Shown: in pieces, positions 1 through 7,972 of the stretch
Layout of the letters: each line of letters opens with the position of its first letter
Position numbering within the stretch: position 1 is the first letter of the stretch
Assembly (NCBI GenBank): GCA_030682135.1
Contig: JAUXQT010000078.1
Coordinates: 1 to 40,501 of the forward strand
Direction: 5' to 3'
DNA length: 40,501 nt
DNA from: Nitrospirota bacterium
GTDB taxonomy: Bacteria; Nitrospirota; Nitrospiria; Nitrospirales; Nitrospiraceae
Position numbers and translations under genes: made by a program
The notes under the pieces: model-generated
Databases searched by the model: none
What the model saw: only the letters and a program-made list of their open reading frames with translations
What the model was told of the DNA's origin: nothing

Positions 1-2
1 CG

Positions 3-77
3 CCCCGAGGGAATATGGTTCATCAGGGGATCGAGCGTTGGGATGGTGTGCAAGCCCAGCTTGACTGGGAAGCCTAA
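3..77 (+). CDS. C-terminal tail of an unidentified gene (partial)
   Basis: An open frame enters from the left edge and stops with TAA at 75-77. The 24 visible residues (ending ...RWDGVQAQLDWEA) have a protein-like composition. A second frame is also open from the edge to 141 but reads as a low-complexity Pro/Leu/Arg string, so this one is preferred. Too little is visible for any function. The 70 bases after the stop hold only a weak GC-rich inverted repeat before the MITE-like element at 149. Confidence 0.4.
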   Translation, partial: PRGNMVHQGIERWDGVQAQLDWEA

Positions 78-148
78 AGTCCCGCCGAGATTTCCGCCGT
101 ACCTAGCTGTCCTCGGCAGGTGCGCGCTCCTCCCACCCTAAACAGGCT

Positions 149-258
149 GCAGGATGCTGAAAACGTCCGCCAGCCGGGAAACGATGAATTGTGAGCGATG
201 AACGATGAGCGATGAGCAAGGAAATGCGTCTATTCCAACATTTTGAGCATCCTGCTGG
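149..258. repeat. MITE-like terminal inverted repeat element, copy 1
   Basis: The left end reads GCAGGATGCTGAAAACGTCC and the right end is its near inverse (TTTTGAGCATCCTGC at about 242-256). The interior differs from the other two copies (11391 and 12343): it holds short tandem variants of GAGCGATGAAC. No coding capacity is seen. It lies between the preceding gene tail and top6B. Confidence 0.6.
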
Positions 259-433
259 AATGTTTTCCTGTTGCGCCACACGTGCCTGCCTGTGCGTGTC
301 CTCACGCAGATAGGCGGATTCTCGAAGTTCTCGTGTGCCCCATAGTTTTTCCGCAGCCTGCTAATCTCTCGCACATGCCTGTTTGTGGTTTCCCCCAGCT
401 CTCTACTACGTCCTGGCCAATGTCACTGATGGT

Positions 434-461
434 TTGCCGATTCTCTCAATCTGTGTACAAT
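434..461 (+). promoter_or_regulatory. Putative sigma-70 promoter for top6B
   Basis: A TTGCCG box (434-439) and a TACAAT box (456-461) are separated by 16 bases and lie 38 bases upstream of the top6B ATG. A GAGAGG Shine-Dalgarno sequence precedes that ATG. The rest of 259-498 holds nothing else recognisable. Confidence 0.5.
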
Positions 462-498
462 GCGCCCAGGTTCGTCACGTCAACTTGTGAGAGGATGA

Positions 499-2559
499 AT
501 GGCCAAGCGCAAGTCTCCCATATCGATTCCAACGTCCGCATCTCCATCTAAAGCTGCCTCTCAACTGCCAGTGTCCAAGAAAGCCGGGCCCCCTATTGCC
601 AAGGCCGTCACGGCGGTTGAAATGGGCGCCAGGCAGCGGGAGATTTCCGTGTCCGAGTTCTTCACGAAAAACCGGCACCTGCTCGGGTTCGACAATCCGC
701 GCAAAGCGCTGCTGACCTGCGTCAAGGAGGCGGTCGACAACGCGTTGGATGCCTGCGAGGAGGCTGGAATTCTTCCTGAAGTCACGGTGCAATTGGAAGT
801 CGTGGCCATCGGAACGGCGGCTATACCGCCCGCGAGCCAGGCCACCCGGTTCAGGATTACGGTGACGGACAACGGCCCCGGTATCGTTCGCCAACAGATT
901 CCACGAGTCTTCGCCAAGTTATTGTACGGCTCGAAATTTCATCGCCTCAGGATGAGTCGCGGCCAGCAGGGGATCGGCATTTCAGCGGCTGGCATGTACG
1001 GACAGCTGACGACGGGCAAGCCGGTGAAGATCATCTCGCGGACCGGTTCAAAAGCGTCGGCACATTACTTCGAAGTGCAGATCGATACGAAGAAGAACGA
1101 ACCGCTGGTTCATGAGAACAAGCAGATCGAGTGGGACCGGCCGCAAGGCACGCAGGTGGCGATCGAAGTCGAAGGCCGTTATCAGAAGGGCCGCGCGTCG
1201 GTGGACGAATATCTCGAACAGACCTCGATTGCCAATCCGCACGTGCGACTGATCTATCGAACGCCGGAAGGCGAGACGAAGGACTATCCTCGCGCCTATC
1301 ACGAGCTGCCGCCTTCGCCGAAGGAGATTAAGCCGCACCCCTACGGCATCGAATTCGGGATGCTCCTCAAGATGCTTCAGGAGAGTAAGAGCCCGACCCT
1401 GTCGAGCTTTCTGGAGAGCGAGTTTTGCCGGGTGCCGCCTGCGCTCGCAGATGAGATGTGCAAAGCGGCGAAGGTCTCGCCCAAGGCGAAGCCCAGGGAC
1501 GTTCGCGGCGCGATCGCTGAAACGCTCTATCACACCATTCAAGCGACGAAGATCATGGCTCCTCCGACCAATTGTCTGTCGCCTATCGGCGAGAAGGCGA
1601 TTCTCTCGGGCCTGTACAAGCAAATTAAAGGGGAATTTTACACTGCCGTGAGCCGTCCTCCCGCCGTCTATCGTGGCAATCCCTTCATCATCGAAGCAGG
1701 CTTAGCCTTTGGTAAAGCGCCTGACAGCGCGACGAAACCGGAGAAGCAGGCGATGCCGTTGGCCGAAGGGGAGGAGGAGGAGGGAGATTCGGAGCTGGCG
1801 CGAGTGATTCGCTACGCGAACCGGGTCCCGCTGCTCTATCAACAATCGTCCTGTGCGACCGTTAAAGCGGTGCTGGCCACGACTTGGCGCAACTATGGGA
1901 TCTCCCAGTCGCGCGGGGCCATGCCTGCAGGGCCTATGGTCATCTTCGTGCATATGGCTTCCGTGTGGGTTCCATTTACGAGCGAGTCCAAGGAAGCGAT
2001 TGCGGAATACGACGAGATTCATAAGGAGATCACCTTGGCGCTCCGCGAATGTGGCAGGCGACTCGGACTGTTCCTGCGTCGGCGGGAGCGGGCAGCCAGT
2101 GAGTTCCGGCGGCGCAATATTTTCGAACTCTATATCGAGGAAGTCGTCGAAGCCTGTAACCGGTTGAAGGGTGGGAAACTTCCCACGGAGAAGTTGAAGG
2201 CGCAGCTGCAGAAGATTGCCTCCTCGCGGACCGGCGGTATCAAGACGGATGAAACCCTCGGCAAGACAGGCGCCGGACCGGAAGGTCTGCCGCATTCGAT
2301 TATTGTCACAGCGGAAGGCATCGAAGGAGAGGGGCTGCCTGTAACAGCCAGTGTTGAGGTCGTTGCTGTCGAGGAGCCGCAGTCCTCTACTGACTCAAGC
2401 CGACCCGGCGCGAAGAAGCCGAAGCAGAGGCGTGGCAAGAAAAAAACTACGCCGGTCGCGCCTGCTTCGTCGGCTCCGAAGAAGACCGCGTCCGTAAAGA
2501 GTCCAGGGAGCAAACGCCAGGCAGGCCACACAGTTCACAGACCACGAACGCGCAGATAG
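499..2559 (+). CDS. top6B: DNA topoisomerase VI subunit B (ATPase subunit)
   Basis: This is the ATPase subunit of a type IIB topoisomerase, which with subunit A passes one DNA duplex through another to relax or decatenate DNA. The GHKL ATPase motifs are visible: EAVDNALDA at residues 77-85 (Asn that binds Mg-ATP), DNGPGI at 124-129 and GQQGIG at 155-160. A transducer domain follows. The last ~90 residues are Lys/Pro/Ala-rich, look disordered and are probably a lineage-specific DNA-binding tail; the N-terminal ~40 residues are similarly basic. At 686 residues it is longer than the archaeal proteins I know (about 530-630), mainly because of these tails. The ATG has a GAGAGG ribosome site. It lies 8 bases upstream of subunit A, so the two are surely co-transcribed and made in equal amounts. 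Topo VI is typically archaeal and plant; bacterial copies are sporadic. Confidence 0.95.
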   Translation: MAKRKSPISIPTSASPSKAASQLPVSKKAGPPIAKAVTAVEMGARQREISVSEFFTKNRHLLGFDNPRKALLTCVKEAVDNALDACEEAGILPEVTVQLEVVAIGTAAIPPASQATRFRITVTDNGPGIVRQQIPRVFAKLLYGSKFHRLRMSRGQQGIGISAAGMYGQLTTGKPVKIISRTGSKASAHYFEVQIDTKKNEPLVHENKQIEWDRPQGTQVAIEVEGRYQKGRASVDEYLEQTSIANPHVRLIYRTPEGETKDYPRAYHELPPSPKEIKPHPYGIEFGMLLKMLQESKSPTLSSFLESEFCRVPPALADEMCKAAKVSPKAKPRDVRGAIAETLYHTIQATKIMAPPTNCLSPIGEKAILSGLYKQIKGEFYTAVSRPPAVYRGNPFIIEAGLAFGKAPDSATKPEKQAMPLAEGEEEEGDSELARVIRYANRVPLLYQQSSCATVKAVLATTWRNYGISQSRGAMPAGPMVIFVHMASVWVPFTSESKEAIAEYDEIHKEITLALRECGRRLGLFLRRRERAASEFRRRNIFELYIEEVVEACNRLKGGKLPTEKLKAQLQKIASSRTGGIKTDETLGKTGAGPEGLPHSIIVTAEGIEGEGLPVTASVEVVAVEEPQSSTDSSRPGAKKPKQRRGKKKTTPVAPASSAPKKTASVKSPGSKRQAGHTVHRPRTRR

Positions 2560-2567
2560 GATCACGC

Positions 2568-3674
2568 ATGGCGAAAACCAAACTCACCAGGAATGGGGCG
2601 GTTGAAAAGAAGTTGATCGGGCTGGCCGATCTGGTGATTGCCGCCGCCCAGCAGGCCAAAGATCCGACGATGGCGATCCCGATTCGCGCCCTCTCGAACG
2701 TGACGTTCAACGAGCGCAAAGGCCTGCTGGAGATGGGAAAGAAGAAGCAGGCGCGCTCGTTCTTCAACGTGGGCATGGCCAAAAAATTCATGCAGACCAT
2801 GCTTGTGGCGGACGCTCTCTCCGAACTCCAGCGCGCGGAACTCACGACCTCGCTCAGAGAGATCTATTACCGGACCAAACATACCATTCAGGACTCGAAC
2901 GAGAATACGTTCGATACCCAGGACGAATCGGACCCGATCATCGAGGATTTGGAAGTGTCGCTCGCGGCGCTTCGTGAAGAGTTGCATGTCCGTGCGGAGA
3001 ACGGCGGAAGTGTCGTCGGCCCGCTTGTGCTTGGGGACGACGGCGATCGCGTCGATTGCGCCAAGCTGGGGAAAGGCGGCTATTCGGTCCCGTCGATTGT
3101 CGAGCCGGTGTATGTGGAGATCCGCCGATGTACGGCCGACTTTGTGCGGTTGGTTGAGAAAGGCACACAGTGGAATCGTCTCTCGGAAGATAAATTCTGG
3201 CGTCGGTATAATTGTGTGCTATTGACGGGAAACGGGCAACCACCACGGGGGGTGCGCCGTTTAGCCAGGCGGCTACACGAGGAATATAAACTTCCTGTCT
3301 ATGTCCTGGTCGATAACGACCCCTGGGGCTACTATATCTACTCCGTCGTCAAGCAGGGCTCGATCAATTTGGCGTTCGAGAGCGAACGCATGGCGATCCC
3401 TAAAGCCAAATTCATCGGTCTTTCCAGCGCCGACCCTGAACGGTACGAACTTCCCCGGAACGTCGGGATCAAGCTGAATGACAAGGATATTGCCCGTGCG
3501 AAGGAACTGCTCAATTATCAGTGGTTTCAGAAACCGGCCTGGCAGGAGGAAATTAAGCGGATGCTTGCGAGCGGACTGAAGTATGAACTGGACGCCCTCG
3601 CCAACAAAGACTTCCAGTATCTCACGAAGAAATATCTTCCACGGAAACTGAAAGAGAAGGACTGGCTTGACTAG
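2568..3674 (+). CDS. top6A: DNA topoisomerase VI subunit A (Spo11-like, DNA-cleaving subunit)
   Basis: This is the catalytic subunit that makes the transient double-strand break, homologous to the meiotic protein Spo11. The winged-helix catalytic motif LREIYYRTKHT lies near residues 96-106 and carries the active-site tyrosine (Y100 or Y101). The Toprim metal-binding motif VLVDNDPWGYY lies near residues 242-252, and TGNGQPP (about 222-228) precedes it as in archaeal homologues. The length of 368 residues is normal. It starts 8 bases after top6B, forming a two-gene operon, and its stop codon lies inside the stem of a strong terminator. There is no sign of decay. Confidence 0.95.
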   Translation: MAKTKLTRNGAVEKKLIGLADLVIAAAQQAKDPTMAIPIRALSNVTFNERKGLLEMGKKKQARSFFNVGMAKKFMQTMLVADALSELQRAELTTSLREIYYRTKHTIQDSNENTFDTQDESDPIIEDLEVSLAALREELHVRAENGGSVVGPLVLGDDGDRVDCAKLGKGGYSVPSIVEPVYVEIRRCTADFVRLVEKGTQWNRLSEDKFWRRYNCVLLTGNGQPPRGVRRLARRLHEEYKLPVYVLVDNDPWGYYIYSVVKQGSINLAFESERMAIPKAKFIGLSSADPERYELPRNVGIKLNDKDIARAKELLNYQWFQKPAWQEEIKRMLASGLKYELDALANKDFQYLTKKYLPRKLKEKDWLD

Positions 3675-3690
3675 GCCAATCCTTCTCTTT
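3653..3690. terminator. Bidirectional intrinsic terminator between convergent genes
   Basis: AGAGAAGGACTGGC (3653-3666) pairs with GCCAATCCTTCTCT (3675-3688) with one mismatch, leaving a short loop. It is followed by a T run on the plus strand and by A/T-containing sequence on the minus strand. The hairpin contains the top6A stop codon and ends just before the 3' end of the minus-strand gene at 3713, so it can serve both transcripts. Confidence 0.8.
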
Positions 3691-3712
3691 CAACGTGTCT
3701 TGGAAGCAGGAT

Positions 3713-3937
3713 TTAGGCGTCTGGCAGCATCATGTAGAGTCCGATCATGATGATCGGCGCTGCGACGTACATCGCTTTTTTGCCAAAGCTATCGTAGACG
3801 CCATAGATCAAGATGACGCCCATGAAGGTGAAGTAGAGCTGTCCGATTCCTCGATACCCCGCACTATGTTCCACCGCCAGCGCGAGCGTGGGCGATCCCA
3901 GGATCAATACGGCTAAAAAGGTTATCAGTCGGTTCAT
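3713..3937 (-). CDS. Small exported or membrane protein, unknown function
   Basis: This 74-residue protein has an N-terminal hydrophobic signal sequence (residues 1-18, with LALA before the mature part). A conserved-looking GIGQLYFTFMGVILIYGVYD membrane segment follows, then a second hydrophobic stretch to the C-terminus. The start at 3937 was chosen because an AAGGAG site sits 6 bases upstream; a longer reading from 3970 would include that site. I do not recognise the family. It converges on top6A and is separated from it by the terminator. The ~300 bases upstream (3938-4234), shared with the divergent glutaredoxin-like gene, probably hold promoters for both, but I see no clear boxes. Confidence 0.7.
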   Translation of the reverse strand: MNRLITFLAVLILGSPTLALAVEHSAGYRGIGQLYFTFMGVILIYGVYDSFGKKAMYVAAPIIMIGLYMMLPDA

Positions 3938-4234
3938 GTGAATCTCCTTCTCGATGAGGTTAAGGCCCATGGGGTCATGTCGATAGCGGCGACTGCTGCA
4001 CAGACAACAACGCCCTCATGGCGATGGGCACCACAAGGGCGTAACGTTCTTTTCGAACAGATTGGCATGGTCAGGCAAAATTGGGCTAACAAGGGGTCAC
4101 GATATACCTCTACGCTACATGGACAGCGCCACCATGCTGCGCCTTCCACTGAGGGAAGTCAAACGACCGCCTCTCCCTTGCTTGCTCCCCCGTTCGACCC
4201 GGTGTTAAGATCCCTCAGTTGATGGAGGAAATCG

Positions 4235-4498
4235 ATGCCGAACATTGTGCTGTTAGTCTCGCCGAGCTGTGGGGCTTGCCCGTCGGCGAAGAGTCTTTGG
4301 AAGCAACTTCGAGTCAAATATAGTTTCGGCTATCGAGAGGTGGATATCACCACCGAGGATGGACGGAGCCTGGCCGATCGGCATTCGGTGAGGGCGGTGC
4401 CTGCTACGATTATTGACGGACGGCTGACGTTTGTCGGGGTGCCCAGTCGCGAGAGCGCCGAGAAGGCCTTGCTGCTTAAAATGAAACCACGAGACTAA
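4235..4498 (+). CDS. Glutaredoxin/thioredoxin-fold protein
   Basis: This 87-residue single-domain protein has a thioredoxin-like fold. SPSCGACPSAK near residues 9-19 holds a CxxC redox pair (C12, C15) after the first beta strand. The cis-proline motif VRAVPATI follows near residues 51-58, and GVPSRE lies near the last helix. Proteins of this type reduce disulfides or sense thiol state in the cytoplasm; no export signal is present. The ATG has a strong GGAGG site 7 bases upstream. It lies 15 bases before the zinc-ribbon microprotein at 4514 and may be translated with it. The specific partner cannot be told. Confidence 0.85.
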   Translation: MPNIVLLVSPSCGACPSAKSLWKQLRVKYSFGYREVDITTEDGRSLADRHSVRAVPATIIDGRLTFVGVPSRESAEKALLLKMKPRD

Positions 4499-4513
4499 GA
4501 GAAAGACCATCCC

Positions 4514-4681
4514 ATGGTTGATGATGACGACGACGACGATTTTGAATTGCCCGTGCTTCCTGTTCTCGATAAGGGGCCTCCGCCTGAGTGCCCCATGTGC
4601 GGCGAATCGATGGGATTCATCGATGGCGGCTGGTGCTGCGTGGATTGTAACGGCGAGTTGTTGGGGCCTGAAACGGGCTAG
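4514..4681 (+). CDS. Zinc-ribbon microprotein with acidic N-terminus
   Basis: A 55-residue open frame starts with ATG at 4514. It reads MV, then seven aspartates, then a Pro-rich linker, then CPMCGES...WCCVDCNGE and ends in GPETG. The two Cys pairs (CPMC and CVDC) about 15 residues apart are typical of a small zinc ribbon. It starts 15 bases after the glutaredoxin-like stop codon, although the gap has only a poor AAGAGAAAG ribosome site. The clear motif order and spacing argue for a real gene. The function is unknown; such ribbons bind nucleic acid or act as protein adaptors, and a redox link to the CxxC neighbour is only inference. Confidence 0.65.
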   Translation: MVDDDDDDDFELPVLPVLDKGPPPECPMCGESMGFIDGGWCCVDCNGELLGPETG

Positions 4682-4768
4682 AGTACGAGGCTTGAGGCTA
4701 GTGGCTAGAGGGAATGCACATCTTTCTCTCTCGCCCCTGGCCACGCACCTTTTGCCATATCCTCAAAC

Positions 4769-7700
4769 ATGCTTCGCATCGTCACCGGACCTTTTCATCC
4801 AGTACTTGATCGTGCCTTCGTCGAGGACATTCGTTCCTGTAAGGCCGATCATCCGTTTGCGCCGCTTGCCGTCATTGTCCCTTCGGCCGCTCTCGTCGAA
4901 CAGCTGAAACAGTCCCTCACGCGTCACGAGCCGCGAGCCTTCCTCAATATCCATTTTCTGACGTTCCATCAACTCGCCCTCAGACTGCGTGATGATTGTG
5001 CGGGGGCGGCCGGGGCCGGTTCTGCTCCTGCCTTGCAACTGGTCGATGATTTTTTCTTCGAACAATTGGTGAGACAGGTGGTTCGGCGTCAGCTTCCCGG
5101 GCTCGAGCCGCTCACGCGATTACCGGCGTCACCAGGAACCTGGAAGGGCCTGTGGGCGACAGTCCGCGACTTGAAAGATGCAGTGGTCGAGCCGATGACA
5201 GCCTTGAATGCGCTTACGGAAGGGGTATTCGAGGAAGACGATCGAACCTGGCTCCGTGCCCTGTTCACCCTGCATGCTGCAACAATGGAGGCCAGCCGAT
5301 CGCTCGGGATCGGTTCACCCGATGACTTGGCTGCCACATTCGGACGGGATCTCTCTAGTTCTCCGTTCCTTGGCGGAATGCATCGCCTGTTCTACTACGG
5401 TTTCTACGACCTCTCGCAGGTCCAACTCTCGTTTTTTCAATCGGTGATCCGCGTCGCACCGACGACGCTGTACTTTCCGCTAGAGAACTCCCCGGCCTAT
5501 TTTTTTGCGCGACAATTTTTCGAGCGTCATCTCCTTCCGTTGGCAGATAGCCATGAGGATCGGAGCGGGAAAGGAGACCCCACCGCCACATCGGAACGGG
5601 TCGAACTCTCCGCCACACATGTGATCGGGATCGAGGAGGAGTTAGCGACGGTCTGCCGTGAGGTCCTGACCTTGGTCGAAGTGAACGGCTATCGTTTCGA
5701 CGAGATCGGGGTGGTGGCCCGCACGCTGGAACCTTACCAGGCCAGGCTGCAATCGGTGTTCGATCATCATCTGGTGCCATTCACAACAACGGCGGGGAAG
5801 CCGCTGTCGCGTGAACCATTGATCAAAACCCTCTTGCGCCTGGCCTCGCTCCCGCTGAATGACTTCGACCGTTCCGCCATGCTGGATGTGGTCACGTCGC
5901 CCTTCTACCGCATACCGAGGTCCGATTCCTCGACAGCCGGTTTTCGGCCAGATATCTGGCGTTCCCTCGTCTACACCTTGAGTATTACGAAAGGGGAGGC
6001 AGAGTGGAGACGGTTGGCGGAGTCGGCCAGTTCGTCGATTCTCCAGGATGCAACGGCGGCGCGTGACGAGAACGACCGGACAAGAGTCGAGTCAGGCCAG
6101 ACTCCTCAGCTCATGTATTTGTGGGAGCTTGTGTCCCGATTGATTCAGGATTGCCAGGCGCTCCCGGTGGAAGGATCGGTTGGCACCTTGACCGACGCCT
6201 TCTTCATGCTGGTGCAATCTCATGTGCCTGTGCCTGGCTTGTCCGACGTATCGTCGCGTCAGTCACCCGAACCGTCCGATCTCACCAAGGTAGGTTCGCT
6301 GATACGATCCGTGCTGGACCGGCTGCGTGAATTAGATCCGCTAGGAGGGGACCTCTCGTGGAGGGAGTGGGTTGAATTATTCCAACGAGTCGTAGACGAA
6401 ACGCGCATACCGATCGACGAGGAGCGGCACCAGGGCGTTCAGGTGCTGGATGCCATGACGGCTCGTGGCAGAACCGTCCGAGCGCTCTTTGTGCTTGGCA
6501 TGAATGAAAAGCTCTTTCCGCGATATGTCCGTGAAGATCCATTTCTGCGCGACCGCCAACGCGTCGTGCTGGAATCAACATTGGGCTATAAGATCGATGA
6601 AAAGTTAGCCGGGCACGAGGAAGAAGTCCTGTTATTTGAACTCCTCAGCCGTTCGGCCACCAATCGATTGTATCTGTCGTACCAGCGAGCCGATGAAGCA
6701 GGGCGAGTCATGGCGCCCTCCGGTTTCATTGCCATGGCGATGCGCGATCCACGATTTGTCGGAAAGCCGGAAGAAGCGGTCCCTCGACGGCTGACGCAGC
6801 GGATCAGTGAGCAGCCCTCGATTCAAGACCTCTTACCGGTCGAGGAGTTGACCTTAGGTTGCCTCTTGCAGGGCCACGATGCAGGCCCGGTACTTGAGGC
6901 CATGGGGCGGGACCAAGGCCTCTTTGAGCAGGGCTTCGCAACCCTGAAGATCATTGAGCGGGAATCCCCGGAGCTCGGTCCGTTCGACGGGATCATCGGA
7001 GCGCAGGCCTCAATGTCACCGGCGACTGCGAGACGGAGTTTCTCGCCGACAGCGTTAGAGCGTTATGCGACCTGCCCTTTCCAATATTTTGCAGATAAAG
7101 TTCTCCGGTTGGAGCCTGTGCGACGGATTCAGCAGGACCATCTGCCTCCCTTAACGATCGGGAGCCTGGTTCATGAAGCCCTTCGGCTGAGTTACGAGAG
7201 GCTGCTGTTGCTCAAGTGGCCTGATGGACCGCTGGACGAGGCCAGGGTGCAATCCACGGTGCATGAGGCCGTTCTCGATCGCTTTGCAGCCCATGCGGCA
7301 AGCCAAGGGACGGGACACGCGTTACTCTGGACCTTGGCATGTGAGCAGGTGACAGAGTTGGTGTCGGCCGCTGTGGCCTCAGACCAGGCAGAATATCTAG
7401 CAACCGGATTCCGCCCTGTTGCGTTTGAAGCGGCAGCTCAAGGAATCGTCCAGCTGGAGTCCGATGGGCCAGCGGTTTTCCTGAAGATTCACGGGACCTT
7501 GGACCGTGTCGATTATCGGTCCGAGCCTCCGGCGCTTCGTATTGTGGACTATAAATTTAAGCAGGGGAATGAGATGAGCCCTGTGGATCGAAACCTCGCC
7601 CTGTCGGCGGTGCGAGGATTCCGGCTGCAACCGCCGTTGTATGCTCGCATGCAGCTGCCGTCGTTGCCGGCCGCAACCGATGTTCAATTGCTCTTCCTGG

Positions 7701-7972
7701 CCCCGCAATGGAAACAGCAGATTTCTCGCTCGACGTTTGAAGCCGGACTCTGGACCGGCCAGACCGGTCTGCAGATCGGACAGACCCTCTCGACGTTGAT
7801 CCATGGTATCGCGAACAGGGAATTCTTTATTCTCCCTGATGGTTATTGCGACTACTGCGAGTTCTCCGGTGCCTGTCGACGCCATGATGCCATGGCCTGG
7901 TGGCGCTCCTATCGTTCACCCCAGGCCAAAGTCTTACGCAAGTTGAGAAAGCAGAAAGTACAGGATGAGTGA
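4769..7972 (+). CDS. addB: AddB-like PD-(D/E)XK nuclease with Fe-S cluster (RecBCD-type repair)
   Basis: This is the second subunit of an AddAB-type helicase-nuclease that resects double-strand breaks for RecA recombination. The 1067-residue protein has an inactive-looking helicase N-terminus: no Walker A motif is visible in the first 100 residues, as in RexB-type subunits. A UvrD-like core follows, with MTARGRTVRALFVLGMNE and FPRYVREDPFL. The C-terminal nuclease holds GSLVHEALRLSYE, LDRVDYRS and RIVDYKFKQG (D927 and Lys929 of the metal site). Four cysteines, C769 (YATCPFQYF) and C1027, C1030, C1036 (CDYCEFSGAC), match the 4Fe-4S staple of AddB. No good ribosome site precedes ATG 4769. The 3' end overlaps addA by 8 bases, so translation is coupled. 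Confidence 0.88.
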   Translation: MLRIVTGPFHPVLDRAFVEDIRSCKADHPFAPLAVIVPSAALVEQLKQSLTRHEPRAFLNIHFLTFHQLALRLRDDCAGAAGAGSAPALQLVDDFFFEQLVRQVVRRQLPGLEPLTRLPASPGTWKGLWATVRDLKDAVVEPMTALNALTEGVFEEDDRTWLRALFTLHAATMEASRSLGIGSPDDLAATFGRDLSSSPFLGGMHRLFYYGFYDLSQVQLSFFQSVIRVAPTTLYFPLENSPAYFFARQFFERHLLPLADSHEDRSGKGDPTATSERVELSATHVIGIEEELATVCREVLTLVEVNGYRFDEIGVVARTLEPYQARLQSVFDHHLVPFTTTAGKPLSREPLIKTLLRLASLPLNDFDRSAMLDVVTSPFYRIPRSDSSTAGFRPDIWRSLVYTLSITKGEAEWRRLAESASSSILQDATAARDENDRTRVESGQTPQLMYLWELVSRLIQDCQALPVEGSVGTLTDAFFMLVQSHVPVPGLSDVSSRQSPEPSDLTKVGSLIRSVLDRLRELDPLGGDLSWREWVELFQRVVDETRIPIDEERHQGVQVLDAMTARGRTVRALFVLGMNEKLFPRYVREDPFLRDRQRVVLESTLGYKIDEKLAGHEEEVLLFELLSRSATNRLYLSYQRADEAGRVMAPSGFIAMAMRDPRFVGKPEEAVPRRLTQRISEQPSIQDLLPVEELTLGCLLQGHDAGPVLEAMGRDQGLFEQGFATLKIIERESPELGPFDGIIGAQASMSPATARRSFSPTALERYATCPFQYFADKVLRLEPVRRIQQDHLPPLTIGSLVHEALRLSYERLLLLKWPDGPLDEARVQSTVHEAVLDRFAAHAASQGTGHALLWTLACEQVTELVSAAVASDQAEYLATGFRPVAFEAAAQGIVQLESDGPAVFLKIHGTLDRVDYRSEPPALRIVDYKFKQGNEMSPVDRNLALSAVRGFRLQPPLYARMQLPSLPAATDVQLLFLAPQWKQQISRSTFEAGLWTGQTGLQIGQTLSTLIHGIANREFFILPDGYCDYCEFSGACRRHDAMAWWRSYRSPQAKVLRKLRKQKVQDE

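Noticed and set aside
1048-1623. 191-codon minus-strand frame within top6B
   Set aside because: Antisense shadow of a highly conserved gene; Arg/Leu-rich composition and no ribosome site.
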